Source: Sulfurivirga caldicuralii (GTDB lineage Bacteria; Pseudomonadota; Gammaproteobacteria; Thiomicrospirales; Thiomicrospiraceae). From it: a stretch of DNA of 64,000 nt. Position 1 is the stretch's first letter. Every line of letters begins with the position of its first letter. Under the pieces are notes generated by a model. The model saw only the letters and a list, made by a program, of their open reading frames with translations, did not search any database and had not been told where the DNA came from. This document shows, piece by piece, positions 1 through 9,621 of this stretch. The stretch covers positions 326,850-390,849 of the forward strand of contig NZ_FSRE01000003.1 of assembly GCF_900141795.1 (NCBI RefSeq), in the 5' to 3' direction. The translations under genes were made by a program, and so were the position numbers.

Positions 1-2086
1 AGAGCGCCTGCTGCAGGCGCAGGGACGCCGCCTTCAATTTCTCCAGCGGGGCGCCGTACATCTGCACCTCGAAATCCGCGCCCTGTGGCCCCATTTTGGG
101 CGTGGCAATGATCAGACTGTCCAGTCCTGGCGGCTCCGGCCCAATGCGCTTGCGCCACTCTTCGATAAAGGTGGTGTTGCGCGTCTGGCGCTGGTCGGAA
201 TCCACAAACTCCAGATCCACCGTCGCGTAGTGCTGACCGGTCGCCGCACGGGTCTTGTTCAGGCGCAGAATCGCCACCTTGAGCATGCCCGGCTCCAGCG
301 CATCGGCAGTATCCAGCGCCGCCTGACGTACCCGCTGCGCATAGGCCTGCGTATCCTCCGCAGGCGTCCCGGCAACAAACTGAATGTAGGCACTCACCTT
401 GTTGGACTCGGGTGAGGGGAAGAAGGTAAACGGCACGCGCCCGCCCGCCAGCAGGCCGATGGCGAGAATCATCAGCCCCAGCGTGGCGCTGAGCACGAGG
501 GCGCGGTTGGCCAGCGCCCAGCGCACCACTGCACGGAACCACACAAAACGAAAATGGTCGATGCCTCGTTCCAGCTTCTGGCGAATGGGATTGGGCTTTT
601 GGGGGTCGATTTTGGCCAGTGCATGACGCAGGTGCCCGGGCAGCACCAGAAAGCTTTCCAGCAGCGAGGCCGCCACCACCGCCACCATCACCATGGGAAT
701 GGGTTCGAGAATGTTGCCCATGGTGCCTGTGAGCATCATCAGCGGCAGAAACGCCGCAATGGTCGTCAGACTGGCGGCGGTGACCGGCGCGGCCATGCGG
801 TGGGCGCCCCCTTCGGCGGCCTGAAGCGGCGGCTCGCCCCGCTCATAGTGGGCCAGTGCGTCCTCGCCCACCACGATGGCATCATCCACGATAATCCCCA
901 GCGCCATAATGAGCGCGAACAGGCTCACCATATTGATGCTGCCACCGGTGAGCCACATGATCGCCAGCGTGGCGGCAAAACTGGTGGGGATACCCACCGC
1001 CACCCAGAAGGCCACCCGACCGTTCATGAAAATGAACAGCACTGCCAGCACCAGCAGGAGGCCCCCCAGACCATTGTTGACCAGCAGCATGATGCGCTGC
1101 TTGACCAGACTCCAGGTTTCGTCGTGGATCACCAGCTTCATGCCCTGCGGCAGTTCGGCACGGGCCCGCTGCAGCCAGTCATAGACGATTTTGGCCGACT
1201 TGAGGGTGTTGCCGTTTTCCGAGCGCTGCACCTCAAGCGTTACGGCACGGGCCTGCCCCAGCCACTCCAGCGGCGCCGAGGAGGAGACCGCCCAGCGCGC
1301 CGTGCCGATATCGCGCAGGCGCAGATCCGGCACATCCGCTGTCGGCACGGACAGGTTGGCCACTGCCGTGGGCGATTCGCGCTTTTCGCTGAAGCGCAGG
1401 TCGCGGGCGCTCTCCCGCTCGCCCACGCTGCCCAACGGCAGGTCCCGGCTCTGGCGGGCGATCAGGCTGCCCCACTGAGGCAGCGTCTGATCTGAGCGAA
1501 TCAGGTTTTCCTGCGGGATTTCCACCCGCAGGCGCAGATCCGGCAGACCGGAAAAGATCACCCGATCCACGCCCGCATCCAGCAGCTCCCGCTCAAAGCG
1601 CTGCGCCCAGGCACGCAGCGCCATCAGGTCGCCCTGCTCGCTCACCAGCGTGATCTTGGCGATGCGCTCGTAGCGCTGCACATGCTCGATCACCGGCTTT
1701 TGCGCATCCTCGGGCAGGTTGCGCAGCGCAGTAACCTTCTGGCGTACCCGTTCCAGCGCCTCGATCATATTGGTGCCGTCCAGATACTTAAGCATGATCA
1801 CCGCCATGCCTTCCGACGAGGTGGAGCTCATCTGATCCAGTCCATCTTCCGTGCGCAAGGCGCGCTCAATGGACCGGGTAATGCTGCGCTCCACATCCTC
1901 CGCATTAGCGCCCGGCCAGATCACCCTGATCTGGATCATCTCCAGCTGAAAGTTGGGAAAGAACTGTACATTGAGCTTCATCAGCGCCACGGCACCCAGC
2001 AGCAGTATGATGATCATGGTCAGGTTCGCCGCCACAGGATGGCGGGCGAAGGCGCCAATCAGGCCATGGGAGTGAACCTTAGCCAT
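1..2086 (-). CDS. RND-family efflux permease, C-terminus cut by window edge
   Basis: Inner-membrane proton-driven pump of the AcrB/HAE1-like RND superfamily. I translated the minus strand from the ATG at 2086: about 695 codons stay open to the window edge, roughly two thirds of the usual ~1030. An N-terminal membrane helix (about residues 20-38) is followed by the periplasmic porter region; helices resume near 330. The fourth-helix proton-relay motif GIIVDDAIVVGEDA is present with paired aspartates at about 401-402. The start overlaps the end of the adaptor gene by 8 bp, as expected for an RND pump with its partner. Substrate cannot be told from sequence; the adaptor and neighbouring MFS gene suggest small-molecule export rather than metals. 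Confidence 0.93.
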   Translation of the reverse strand, partial: MAKVHSHGLIGAFARHPVAANLTMIIILLLGAVALMKLNVQFFPNFQLEMIQIRVIWPGANAEDVERSITRSIERALRTEDGLDQMSSTSSEGMAVIMLKYLDGTNMIEALERVRQKVTALRNLPEDAQKPVIEHVQRYERIAKITLVSEQGDLMALRAWAQRFERELLDAGVDRVIFSGLPDLRLRVEIPQENLIRSDQTLPQWGSLIARQSRDLPLGSVGERESARDLRFSEKRESPTAVANLSVPTADVPDLRLRDIGTARWAVSSSAPLEWLGQARAVTLEVQRSENGNTLKSAKIVYDWLQRARAELPQGMKLVIHDETWSLVKQRIMLLVNNGLGGLLLVLAVLFIFMNGRVAFWVAVGIPTSFAATLAIMWLTGGSINMVSLFALIMALGIIVDDAIVVGEDALAHYERGEPPLQAAEGGAHRMAAPVTAASLTTIAAFLPLMMLTGTMGNILEPIPMVMVAVVAASLLESFLVLPGHLRHALAKIDPQKPNPIRQKLERGIDHFRFVWFRAVVRWALANRALVLSATLGLMILAIGLLAGGRVPFTFFPSPESNKVSAYIQFVAGTPAEDTQAYAQRVRQAALDTADALEPGMLKVAILRLNKTRAATGQHYATVDLEFVDSDQRQTRNTTFIEEWRKRIGPEPPGLDSLIIATPKMGPQGADFEVQMYGAPLEKLKAASLRLQQAL

Positions 2087-3155
2087 TGGCCGCGCTCACC
2101 TTGACGCGAAGACCGTCGATGGCATTGGGCAGATGGGTGATCATAACCTGCGCACCATCCGGCACGCCTTCGAGCAGCGCCCAGGTCTTGCCATCGCGGC
2201 GGATTTCGCCACGCCACTGCACTGGCTGACGGTGCAGGATACCGTCCTGCACCAGATAGACATGATCCTCGCCATACAGAGCGCTGTAAGGCAGCGCCAC
2301 CACATCGGTCAGCGGCGGCAGCTTTAGCGTCAGCTTGCGCAGGTCACCCAGGCGGGCGGTGTTATCGGCCCGAAACCAGAGTGTCTTGCCCAGCGGCGAA
2401 ACCTGTTCTGCTGCGCGATCAAAAGCATACTGGTGCACGCCGTCAGTCAGTGCCAGTTCATGCAAATGCGTTTCAACCTGCCGCCAGACACTTTCCGGCA
2501 GCACCACCTGATAGCGCACATCCTCGGGGCGGTAGCCCATTACCAGCGTCTGCCCCACATTGACACGCTGTCCTGCAGCCACCTTCACCTCAGTAATGCG
2601 CACGTCCGCATCCGCCTTCAGCACCGGTTCGGCTGTATCCCGCTGCACCTGTTTCAGCTGCGCCCGCGCCTGCTTCAGCTGGACCTGCAGCTCCTTGAGC
2701 TGCTGACGGAAGGTTTCCACATCCAGTTCGCCGGCCAATTTCTGGCGCGCCAGCTTCTGGCGTGCCTTGAGCTGCTGACGGGTCAGGGCAATCTTCGCCT
2801 CCAGCTGGGCCACCTGTGCTTCGGCATTGACCCGCGCCACCACCGCATCAGTAGCATCCAGCTTTACCAGCGAGGTGCCTACCTGCACCTGATCACCCGG
2901 CTTGACGGGCACAGCACGCACCCAAGCGGCAAAGGGCGCCTGCAGCTGCCAGCCGCTGCCCAGCAGCACCACATCGGCGAAGACCTCACGCACCGGCACA
3001 TATTCGCCGGGCATAGCCGTGACCACCGCCACCGGCCAGCTTTTCGATGGCAGACTGCTCTGCGGCGGAGTAGGCCTTGTCTGCTTTAGCCAGACAAACC
3101 CGCCCACGGCGGCCGCTAGAATCACCAGCGCCAGAAAGCCCTTGAATAGTTTCAT
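2079..3155 (-). CDS. RND efflux periplasmic adaptor (membrane fusion protein)
   Basis: HlyD/AcrA-type adaptor linking the inner-membrane pump to an outer-membrane channel. One N-terminal hydrophobic segment (residues 3-22) anchors or exports it. A lipoyl-like half-domain near 70-95 is followed by a glutamine/lysine-rich helical hairpin (about 110-180), then the second lipoyl half and beta-barrel domains. I prefer the ATG at 3155 over the one at 3161 because AGGG lies 8 nt upstream of the later codon. It sits 25-30 bp after the MFS gene and overlaps the pump start by 8 bp, so all three are probably co-transcribed. No outer-membrane TolC partner is in the window. Confidence 0.92.
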   Translation of the reverse strand: MKLFKGFLALVILAAAVGGFVWLKQTRPTPPQSSLPSKSWPVAVVTAMPGEYVPVREVFADVVLLGSGWQLQAPFAAWVRAVPVKPGDQVQVGTSLVKLDATDAVVARVNAEAQVAQLEAKIALTRQQLKARQKLARQKLAGELDVETFRQQLKELQVQLKQARAQLKQVQRDTAEPVLKADADVRITEVKVAAGQRVNVGQTLVMGYRPEDVRYQVVLPESVWRQVETHLHELALTDGVHQYAFDRAAEQVSPLGKTLWFRADNTARLGDLRKLTLKLPPLTDVVALPYSALYGEDHVYLVQDGILHRQPVQWRGEIRRDGKTWALLEGVPDGAQVMITHLPNAIDGLRVKVSAANG

Positions 3156-3186
3156 GCCCATGTCCCTGAAATGTCAGGCGTTCATT

Positions 3187-4330
3187 TTAAGAGCTTGTGC
3201 ACCGCCGCCACCAGAAAAACAGCGCCGCGGCAAAGAAGGCGGCGTGCACCCCCCAGAAGGCATCCGCCGCCGGATGCACGACAAACAGTGGCACCACCAC
3301 ACTGGCCACCGCCGCATTACCCATCATCTGCACCGCACCCTGCAGGGAGGTGGCGAGCCCGCGCTGCGTGGGCAGGCTATCCATCACCAGCAGGCTCAAC
3401 GCCGGCATGGCCATGCCCAGACCTGAGGCGAATAGCATCAGCGCCCCCACCAGCAGCCACAGGGAAAACGGCATCAGCTGCAGGAGCAATCCCTGCCCGC
3501 CAACTGCCAGCAACATCACGGCAAGCCCTGCCTTCACCACCCGATCCGGCGCCCAATGTCCACTCAGACGAGCCGATAGTAATGAACTTGCCATCATTCC
3601 TGCCACCATAGGGATGAACTGGGCGCCAAAGTCGAGCCCCCAGGCCCAGCAGGTCATGCAACAGCGTGGGCGCCCCGGCTATATAGAGAAAAAGGGCGGC
3701 GAACACCATCATCGCAGTGAGAATCGTGTTGCGGAAGGTGCGATCTGCGAGCGCATCGCGGTAACGACACGCAACGGCTCGCCAGTGCAGGGACTGGCGG
3801 TGGGCATCCGGCAGTGTTTCCGGCAAGCGCCACCTCAGCAGCAACAGGATTGCCGCATAGAGCAGAAGAAAGCTAAACACGCTGCGCCAGCCGAAGGCGT
3901 GATCCAGCCAGTCGCCCAGCACCGGCGCCAGCGCCGGCGCGATGGTAAACCAGAACATGACCTGCGGCGCGGGGCCGTCAAGCAGCAGCGCACGGCCTGC
4001 CACGAAAGCCCCAGCCCCCCCTTGCAGCAATCGGCCTACAAGCAGGACATCCACCTGAGGCGCCAACACTGCCAGCGCCAAGCCCAGCAGATAGAGCCAC
4101 AATCCCAGCCGGATCGTTTTTCTGCGTCCGACACTGTCGACCACCGGCCCCCAGATCAGCGCACTGACCGCAAAAGCAAACAGATAAAGTCCCAGCGCCT
4201 GACTCATGGCCGCGCGGTCGCTGTTGAGCGCCTGCTCTATATCCGGGAAGGATGGGAGATAGGCATCGATGCTGAAAGGGCCCAGCATCGACAGCAGCAC
4301 CACGATAGCGATCAGGCGTCGGTCAGACAT
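3187..4330 (-). pseudogene. Bcr/CflA-type MFS drug transporter, frameshifted
   Basis: A twelve-helix drug:H+ antiporter of the Bcr/CflA type read in two frames. The first runs from the ATG at 4330 and stays recognisable to about 3645 (motif GPVVDSVGRRKT; MALAP-like segment APALAPVLGDWL). The rest (helices with FGAQFIPMVAGMM and LAVGGQGLLLQLMPF) continues in another frame from about 3640 to the stop at 3187. The break is at a run of five C on the + strand near 3641-3645; one added base joins the frames as LGLGGLDFGAQF. That is either a true one-base deletion or a homopolymer sequencing error. The loop before APALAPVLG also looks about 10 residues short for the family. It is the only damaged member of an otherwise intact operon. 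Confidence 0.85.
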
Positions 4331-4884
4331 CACGGCGGGTCATTTCCACCATGCACTAGGGCCGAAATGCGACAGCCTTTCTGCCGCCATTCGTGATAAA
4401 ACACCATCAGCACATGCCCGCTCGCCAGCACGAGCAACACCAGCGCCAGCACCCCATGCACGGATTTGAGCGCATCCACGCCCTGCAGATAGATCAGCGC
4501 GCCCAGCAAGCCCTGCAGCAGCAACAGCGCGAACAGCAGCAGATAAACCATGCCCGCCAGCGGATTATGCCCCTGCCAGTCGGGATCGGGCGCGCGCCCG
4601 AGGGTCAGATAGTGTCTGAGCGTGGCACGAAAAACGGCGCGCTGCCCGGCAGTCAGCGGCACCATGTCGCGCCAGTGGGCGCGCGGCTGTTCAGAATCGA
4701 ATAGCGCCGCAATGCGGATCAGCAGGCTGGTCATCAGCGCGAAACCCGTAAGGGCATGGGCGTGCACAAGCCAGCCGAGGGCGGCATCGCCCTCAAGCCA
4801 GAGCACCCCGCCACTGAGCCACAACAGACTCAGTAGCAGAACATTCACCCAATGGGTGGCGCGAACGACCGCAGGCCAGCTCAT
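4330..4884 (-). CDS. cytochrome b561/hydrogenase-cytochrome-type b subunit
   Basis: A 184-residue integral membrane protein of the bacterial cytochrome b561 / Ni-Fe hydrogenase b-subunit fold, expected to bind haem b and pass electrons to or from quinone. Four hydrophobic helices are visible with histidines suited to haem ligation: H11 (RATHWVN), H41/H43 (VHAHAL), a His in KSVHGV and one in SGHVLMVF. The sequence is close to standard length for the single-domain family. Its start overlaps the preceding gene by 4 bp and its stop touches the MFS start, so it belongs to the flavodoxin-to-RND operon. Its electron donor is unknown; the flavodoxin-like gene upstream is a candidate partner (inference). 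Confidence 0.8.
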   Translation of the reverse strand: MSWPAVVRATHWVNVLLLSLLWLSGGVLWLEGDAALGWLVHAHALTGFALMTSLLIRIAALFDSEQPRAHWRDMVPLTAGQRAVFRATLRHYLTLGRAPDPDWQGHNPLAGMVYLLLFALLLLQGLLGALIYLQGVDALKSVHGVLALVLLVLASGHVLMVFYHEWRQKGCRISALVHGGNDPP

Positions 4885-5294
4885 GCCTTGGCATCATTGC
4901 GATACTGGGCAAAGCCCAGCGCCATCAGCACCATGACGGCTATCAGCGCAATGGCGCCAATCGGTGTCAATGCTGCGGCACCGCCTACCCCAAGACCGGT
5001 GAGATAGAGCATGCCGGAGTGGAAAATCGCCGCAACGATCAGCAAAAGGCTTACCGTGCGCGCGATCCAAGCCTTAAGCGCGAATTTCATCAGCACAAGA
5101 CCGATGACAATATTCAGCAAACTTTCCATATTGCCATGCACATGGGCCGCCTTTAGCATGGCATGATGCGGTGACTGCATCCATGCCTGCAGCGCCTCGG
5201 GCGGCTGCTGAAACTTGCTGGCCAGATACATGCCCAGCGCCAGCGTGGTAACGAAATAGGCAAACCCGAATACAACATTGATTTTTCCTGACAT
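4881..5294 (-). CDS. hypothetical four-helix membrane protein
   Basis: I do not recognise a named family. The 137-residue protein has four predicted membrane helices (about 7-25, 55-73, 80-100 and 108-128). A histidine-rich loop, HHAMLKAAHVHGNMES, lies before helix 2 and could bind haem or metal. The start is supported by AGGAGG 7 nt upstream of the ATG. It sits between the flavodoxin gene (38 bp gap) and the b561 gene (4 bp overlap), so a role with those redox proteins is plausible but unproven. Confidence 0.7.
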   Translation of the reverse strand: MSGKINVVFGFAYFVTTLALGMYLASKFQQPPEALQAWMQSPHHAMLKAAHVHGNMESLLNIVIGLVLMKFALKAWIARTVSLLLIVAAIFHSGMLYLTGLGVGGAAALTPIGAIALIAVMVLMALGFAQYRNDAKA

Positions 5295-5332
5295 GTCTTG
5301 TCCTCCTTTTATGACTTTTAAGAAAAAAATTC

Positions 5333-5896
5333 TTACAGACCCCGCCAGGCCAGCGTGGCACGCGCCACACGCTCCCCCAGCAGTGCAGCCGTTTCCCTGT
5401 CTGCCTGCGGCGGGGCCACATCCGGTCCCTCGTCGTTATTGGCCTGCGCCATCGCGCCCAGATAGCTGCCGACACGGTTGAGGTCCTGCGGCGTGCCCTT
5501 GGAACTGTTGTAACCGGGCAATACATCCAGCCCGACCCAGATCATGCCGTGCTGCACCGCGAAGATCGCCATCTGGATCAACGTATTCAGTTTGTCGCCG
5601 GACCAGCTGGCCGAACAGGCAAATCCCGCCGCCAGCTTGTTGCACCACTTTCTCTCGAACCACCGATGGGAGGTTTGATCCATGAACGCCTTGAAGGGCG
5701 CCGACACGCTGCCCATATAGGTGGGCGAGCCAAAAATGATGGCGTCGGCCGCATCCAGCCGGTCCCAGTCCAGCGCCTCCACAGGCTGGAGATTCACCTC
5801 GATCCCTTCCACCCGCGCAGCCCCTGTTTGCACGGCTTCTGCGAGGGTTGCCGTATGGCCATAACCTGAGTGATAGACAATTTCCACATGCTTCAT
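5333..5896 (-). CDS. flavodoxin-fold NAD(P)H:quinone oxidoreductase-like protein
   Basis: A 187-residue cytosolic flavoprotein resembling WrbA and NADPH-dependent FMN reductases. The FMN phosphate loop is visible near the N-terminus (HSGYGHTATLAEAV, residues 9-22) and a second FMN-contacting loop is GSPTYMGSVSAPFK (about 56-69). Family members carry out two-electron reduction of quinones or flavins, avoiding semiquinone radicals. It is the first gene of the minus-strand operon and is divergent from a LysR gene, whose product probably controls it through the 104 bp spacer. Assignment to WrbA itself is not certain because the typical C-terminal segment differs. Confidence 0.82.
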   Translation of the reverse strand: MKHVEIVYHSGYGHTATLAEAVQTGAARVEGIEVNLQPVEALDWDRLDAADAIIFGSPTYMGSVSAPFKAFMDQTSHRWFERKWCNKLAAGFACSASWSGDKLNTLIQMAIFAVQHGMIWVGLDVLPGYNSSKGTPQDLNRVGSYLGAMAQANNDEGPDVAPPQADRETAALLGERVARATLAWRGL

Positions 5897-5958
5897 TCCA
5901 TTTCCTCCCGATGGCGAATCAAACCCGCACGAATAGATTACCGCCCGTCCTCTCCGTT

Positions 5959-5986
5959 AAAATTGAAAAACAATAACAACAATTTT
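5959..5986. promoter_or_regulatory. inverted repeat in the flavodoxin/LysR divergent spacer
   Basis: Arms AAAATTG (5959-5965) and CAATTTT (5980-5986) are separated by 14 bp in the AT-rich spacer between divergent genes. LysR proteins usually bind interrupted dyads of this kind that overlap their own promoter. The arrangement is seen directly; that it is the operator is inferred. Confidence 0.45.
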
Positions 5987-6000
5987 CGAGATTATGCAAA

Positions 6001-6897
6001 ATGAAGCCGCTTCCTCTGGATGCCCTACAGGTTTTTCTGTCCCTGTGCGAACATGGCAGCCTTACTGCTGCCAGTGAACACCTGCACAAGAGCCCATCCA
6101 CACTTCATCACAGCATCAAAAAACTGGAACAGCATCTGGGGACACCGCTCATTGCCCGTGCAGGGCCACACCTCAAGCTCACCGCTGCAGGCGAACTTCT
6201 GCGCCAAGAGGGCGCGCAACTGCTCACCGGCGCCCAACAGCTGCAGCGCCACGTGCAAACGGTCGCCAGCGGCTGGGAACGGTGTCTACGAGTTGCCGTG
6301 GACGACATCGTCCCCATTGAGCCCGTGTTGAAACTGTGTGAGAACTATCTGAATATAGCGCCGGACATGTGCGAGTTAGCACTGCATCGCGAGGTGCTCA
6401 ACGGGTGCTGGGATGCGCTGGTCATGGATCGGGCTGACCTGGTGATTGGCGCTCCAGAGCCCCGACCCGAGCTGCCCAACACGGAAGCCATGACACTGGG
6501 CACGGTAAAAATGGTGTTTGCAGTGGTGCCGCACCACCCGCTCGCACGCCTCAAACGCCCCCTCACGGCCGACGATATCCGACAACATCGCATCGTAACC
6601 GTCGCAGACAGTGCACAGAAATTGCCACAACGCAGTATCGGACTGCAACCGGGCCAACCCGTCTTTCGGGTCGGCACACTCGCGCAAAAAGTGGAAGCTC
6701 AAAAACTGGGGCTGGGGTGCGGCTGGCTACCCTACCATCTGATTGACAAGGCCATTGCGGCTGGCGAACTGGTTGTACTGCCAACGCAAGAGCAGCCGCC
6801 CGCGCCGAGCCTTAACGCTGCCTGGCTCACACCACTTACAGGAAAAGGGTTGCACTGGCTGGTAGAGCAGCTCAAGGCTGGTGCACTAAGGCTTTAA
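6001..6897 (+). CDS. LysR-family transcriptional regulator
   Basis: A 298-residue regulator of full family length. The winged helix-turn-helix occupies residues 5-64 (LQVFLSLCEHGSLTAASEHL, HHSIKKLEQHLG) and the remainder is the two-lobed effector-binding domain. It is transcribed away from the flavodoxin-to-RND series and is its most likely regulator. Effector unknown; with a quinone-reductase-like gene and efflux pumps as targets, a quinone or aromatic compound is a reasonable guess. The following 277 bp (6898-7174) hold only one copy of the GTCGGGGACCCC repeat and no gene I can support. Confidence 0.92.
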   Translation: MKPLPLDALQVFLSLCEHGSLTAASEHLHKSPSTLHHSIKKLEQHLGTPLIARAGPHLKLTAAGELLRQEGAQLLTGAQQLQRHVQTVASGWERCLRVAVDDIVPIEPVLKLCENYLNIAPDMCELALHREVLNGCWDALVMDRADLVIGAPEPRPELPNTEAMTLGTVKMVFAVVPHHPLARLKRPLTADDIRQHRIVTVADSAQKLPQRSIGLQPGQPVFRVGTLAQKVEAQKLGLGCGWLPYHLIDKAIAAGELVVLPTQEQPPAPSLNAAWLTPLTGKGLHWLVEQLKAGALRL

Positions 6898-6950
6898 GGC
6901 ACCCAGCAGAGGGAAAAATGAGCCTGCACACCGCAGCGCGAAAAAGGGGC

Positions 6951-6972
6951 TTGAAAAAAGTCGGGGACCCCC
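6951..6972 (+). repeat. GTCGGGGACCCC dispersed repeat, copy A
   Basis: TTGAAAAAAGTCGGGGACCCCC lies alone in the gap after the LysR gene. Five further copies occur near 20.16, 34.33, 41.25, 49.16 and 59.69 kb. The GGGGACCCC core is almost its own reverse complement, differing only at the centre base. Confidence 0.85.
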
Positions 6973-7174
6973 TCTGTTAGTGATCCTCCTGCCGACGCCA
7001 GTACACGGCGGAAGTGAAATTGAAAGGCCTTTCACGCCGACCTGTGGCTTGGGATAGATGCGCCCTTCTTCTTCCAGCCTTAAACAGCGGACACACGATC
7101 AGTCTGTTTTATCACGCCCTGATCTCCCTGGCCTATAATGTGTTTAAATTAACCTTACGTCAATAGGTGATCCG

Positions 7175-7642
7175 ATGACGCACCATCCTGAACCTGATCT
7201 TCCTATCATCGGCTGGCAGGAATGGGTGATACTCCCCGCGCTGGAAATCCCGCCCGTGCTGGCCAAGATAGACACAGGCGCACGTACCAGTGCCCTGCAC
7301 GCCTACTACACGGAACCCTGCGAAATCGACGGCATCCCCCATGTGCGCTTCGGCCTGCACCCGCTGCATGGTGATGACTCCATGGCGGTGGAGCGGGTGC
7401 TGCCCGTCAAGGACAGACGGCCGGTTCGCAGCTCAAACGGCGAGGTGGAGGAACGCTTTGTGATTGAAACACCGCTTGAAATGGGGAACCAGCGTTATTT
7501 GATCGAAATGACCCTGACCGCGCGAGATACCATGCAGTTTCGCATGCTAGTGGGACGCACCGCACTGGCGAACCACTTTCTGGTGGACTGCCGCCTGAAA
7601 CAAACGCTGGGACACCCCACTCATTTAAAAGACACACCATGA
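7175..7642 (+). CDS. retropepsin-like 'ATP-dependent zinc protease' family protein (RimB-like)
   Basis: A 155-residue protein of the small family (PF05618) commonly found next to rimK. The aspartic-protease-like motif [11 protein letters not shown] is at residues 33-43. It overlaps the rimK start by 4 bp (ATGA), giving translational coupling. The family name notwithstanding, the motif is that of retropepsins, and no ATP-binding motif is visible. The likely role is trimming or regulating RimK-modified S6, inferred from context. Confidence 0.85.
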   Translation: MTHHPEPDLPIIGWQEWVILPALEIPPVLAKIDTGARTSALHAYYTEPCEIDGIPHVRFGLHPLHGDDSMAVERVLPVKDRRPVRSSNGEVEERFVIETPLEMGNQRYLIEMTLTARDTMQFRMLVGRTALANHFLVDCRLKQTLGHPTHLKDTP

Positions 7643-8544
7643 AAATCGCACTGCTTTCCCGCAACCCGAAACTGTACTCCACCCGTCGGCTGGTCGAAGC
7701 TGCTGAAGCGCGCGGGCATGAAATCCATGTGATCGACACCCTGCGCTGTTACATGAACATTGCCTCGCACCGCCCCGAGATCCATTACCGCGGCCAGGCG
7801 CTCACCGGCTTCGACGCTGTCATCCCGCGCATTGGCGCTTCCATCACCTTCTATGGCACGGCGGTGGTGCGCCAGTTCGAAATGATGGGCGTCTATCCGT
7901 TGAACGAATCGGTCGCCATCTCCCGCGCCCGCGACAAGCTGCGCTCGCTGCAACTGCTGGCGCGCAGGGGCATCGGCATGCCGGTGACGGGCTTCGCCCA
8001 CTCGCCAGACGATGTGGACGATCTGCTCAAGATGGTGGGCGGCGCACCGGTGGTGATAAAACTGCTGGAAGGCACCCAGGGCATCGGCGTGGTGCTGGCG
8101 GAGACGCAGAAGGCGGCGGAAAGCGTTATCGAGGCCTTCATGGGCCTCAAACAGAATATCCTCGTGCAGGAATTCATTCAGGAGGCCGGCGGCGCCGATA
8201 TCCGCTGCTTCGTCATTGGCGACCGCGTGGTCGGCGCCATGATGCGCAAGGCCAAGGAGGGCGAATTCCGCTCAAACCTACACCGCGGCGGCGAGGCCAA
8301 GGTGGTGCGCATCACACCGGAGGAGCGCTCCGTTGCCGTGCGCGCCGCCAAGGTCATGGGACTGAATGTGGCCGGCGTGGATCTGCTGCGTTCCAACCAC
8401 GGACCGCTGGTGATGGAAGTCAACTCCTCGCCGGGACTAGAGGGCATCGAAAAGGCCACCGGCAAGGACATCGCCGGTATGATCATCCAGTTTCTCGAGC
8501 GCAACGCGGCCAAGGGCACCACGCGCACGCGCGGCAAGGGCTGA
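7639..8544 (+). CDS. rimK: RimK, ribosomal protein S6--L-glutamate ligase
   Basis: An ATP-grasp ligase that adds glutamate residues to the C-terminus of ribosomal protein S6. The 301-residue length is standard. ATP-grasp signatures include [16 protein letters not shown] (P-loop region) and the metal-binding [13 protein letters not shown] near residue 260. It is coupled to the upstream protease-like gene and followed 3 bp later by a deacylase-like gene, an arrangement seen repeatedly around rimK. In other gammaproteobacteria RimK activity responds to c-di-GMP, and this window is rich in c-di-GMP enzymes, though no direct link can be read here. Confidence 0.93.
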   Translation: MKIALLSRNPKLYSTRRLVEAAEARGHEIHVIDTLRCYMNIASHRPEIHYRGQALTGFDAVIPRIGASITFYGTAVVRQFEMMGVYPLNESVAISRARDKLRSLQLLARRGIGMPVTGFAHSPDDVDDLLKMVGGAPVVIKLLEGTQGIGVVLAETQKAAESVIEAFMGLKQNILVQEFIQEAGGADIRCFVIGDRVVGAMMRKAKEGEFRSNLHRGGEAKVVRITPEERSVAVRAAKVMGLNVAGVDLLRSNHGPLVMEVNSSPGLEGIEKATGKDIAGMIIQFLERNAAKGTTRTRGKG

Positions 8545-8547
8545 TCC

Positions 8548-9597
8548 ATGCGCACCAAGGCGGAAGCGATCGAAATTGCCGGCACACGAGTGGCGCCCGG
8601 CAGCCGACAAACCCTCGATATCCCCATCGCCAAACTCTACACCCACACGCCCGTCGTTATGCCGGTGCACATCATTCATGGACGCCGCCCGGGCCCGAAG
8701 GTGTTTGTCTGCGCGGGCATTCACGGCGACGAAATCAACGGCGTGGAAACCGCCCGACGGCTGATCAAGTCTTCCGCGCTGCGGCATGTGCGCGGCACCC
8801 TGCTGATCATCCCGGTGGTGAATGTATGGGGCTTTCTGAACAAGAGCCGCTACCTGCCCGACCGGCGGGATCTTAACCGCTCCTTTCCCGGCAGCCCCAG
8901 CGGTTCCATGGCCGCTCGGCTGGCGGACGCCTTCCTGCAGCTGGTAAAGGGCTTCGACTGCGGCATCGATCTGCACACGGCCGCCATTTACCGCACCAAT
9001 CTGCCGCAGATTCGCTGCGATCTGAAGGATGAGCGCACCCAAACCCTCAGCGAAGCCTTTGGCGCACCCGTGGTGCTGCACGCCCCCCTGCGCCCCGGCT
9101 CTCTGCGGGAAACGTTGCACGCGGAGGGACATACCCCAGTGCTGGTCTATGAAGCCGGTGAAGCGCTGCGCTTTGATGAAGTGTCCATTCGTGCGGGAAC
9201 CCGTGGCGTCATTAACGTGTTGCGCCAGGCAGGCATGATTCCATCCAAACACGCCGGTCAGGAAAATCGGGGTAGTCCGATGAAAATCTACCGCTCCAGC
9301 TGGGTGCGCGCGCCGGAAAGCGGCCTGCTCCACCTCGCCGTCAAGCTGGGCAGCCACGTGAGCACTGGACAGATTCTGGGGCAGATAACCGATCCCTATG
9401 GCAGCAACCGCATCGATCTTTATGCACCCTACGACGGCGTCATTATCGGTACGGCAACCCTCCCGCTGGTCAATGAAGGTGAAGCCATAATTCACATTGG
9501 CTGTATCGAAGCCGCGCAGGCGGCAACCCTCGCCTCCGAGCTGAATGCGTTCGATGATCAGGAAGACCCCTTCCTGCCGCCCTGGCAGCTGCTCTGA
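8548..9597 (+). CDS. succinylglutamate desuccinylase/aspartoacylase-family zinc hydrolase
   Basis: A 349-residue metallo-amidohydrolase of the M14-like AstE/AspA family. Predicted zinc ligands are H59 and E62 (GIHGDEINGVE) and H143 (CGIDLHTA). The C-terminal ~90 residues form the beta domain typical of the larger subfamily. It follows rimK by 3 bp and is probably in the same transcript. Neighbouring arginine-catabolism genes that would mark true AstE are absent, so a substrate related to RimK-made glutamyl or amidated peptides is more likely; that is inference. Confidence 0.85.
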   Translation: MRTKAEAIEIAGTRVAPGSRQTLDIPIAKLYTHTPVVMPVHIIHGRRPGPKVFVCAGIHGDEINGVETARRLIKSSALRHVRGTLLIIPVVNVWGFLNKSRYLPDRRDLNRSFPGSPSGSMAARLADAFLQLVKGFDCGIDLHTAAIYRTNLPQIRCDLKDERTQTLSEAFGAPVVLHAPLRPGSLRETLHAEGHTPVLVYEAGEALRFDEVSIRAGTRGVINVLRQAGMIPSKHAGQENRGSPMKIYRSSWVRAPESGLLHLAVKLGSHVSTGQILGQITDPYGSNRIDLYAPYDGVIIGTATLPLVNEGEAIIHIGCIEAAQAATLASELNAFDDQEDPFLPPWQLL

Positions 9598-9621
9598 CTA
9601 TACCGTAGAATCCTCTCAGGT

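Noticed and set aside
554..1495. 313-residue + strand open frame
   Set aside because: Antisense to the RND pump; His/Arg-rich composition typical of a shadow frame and no motif.
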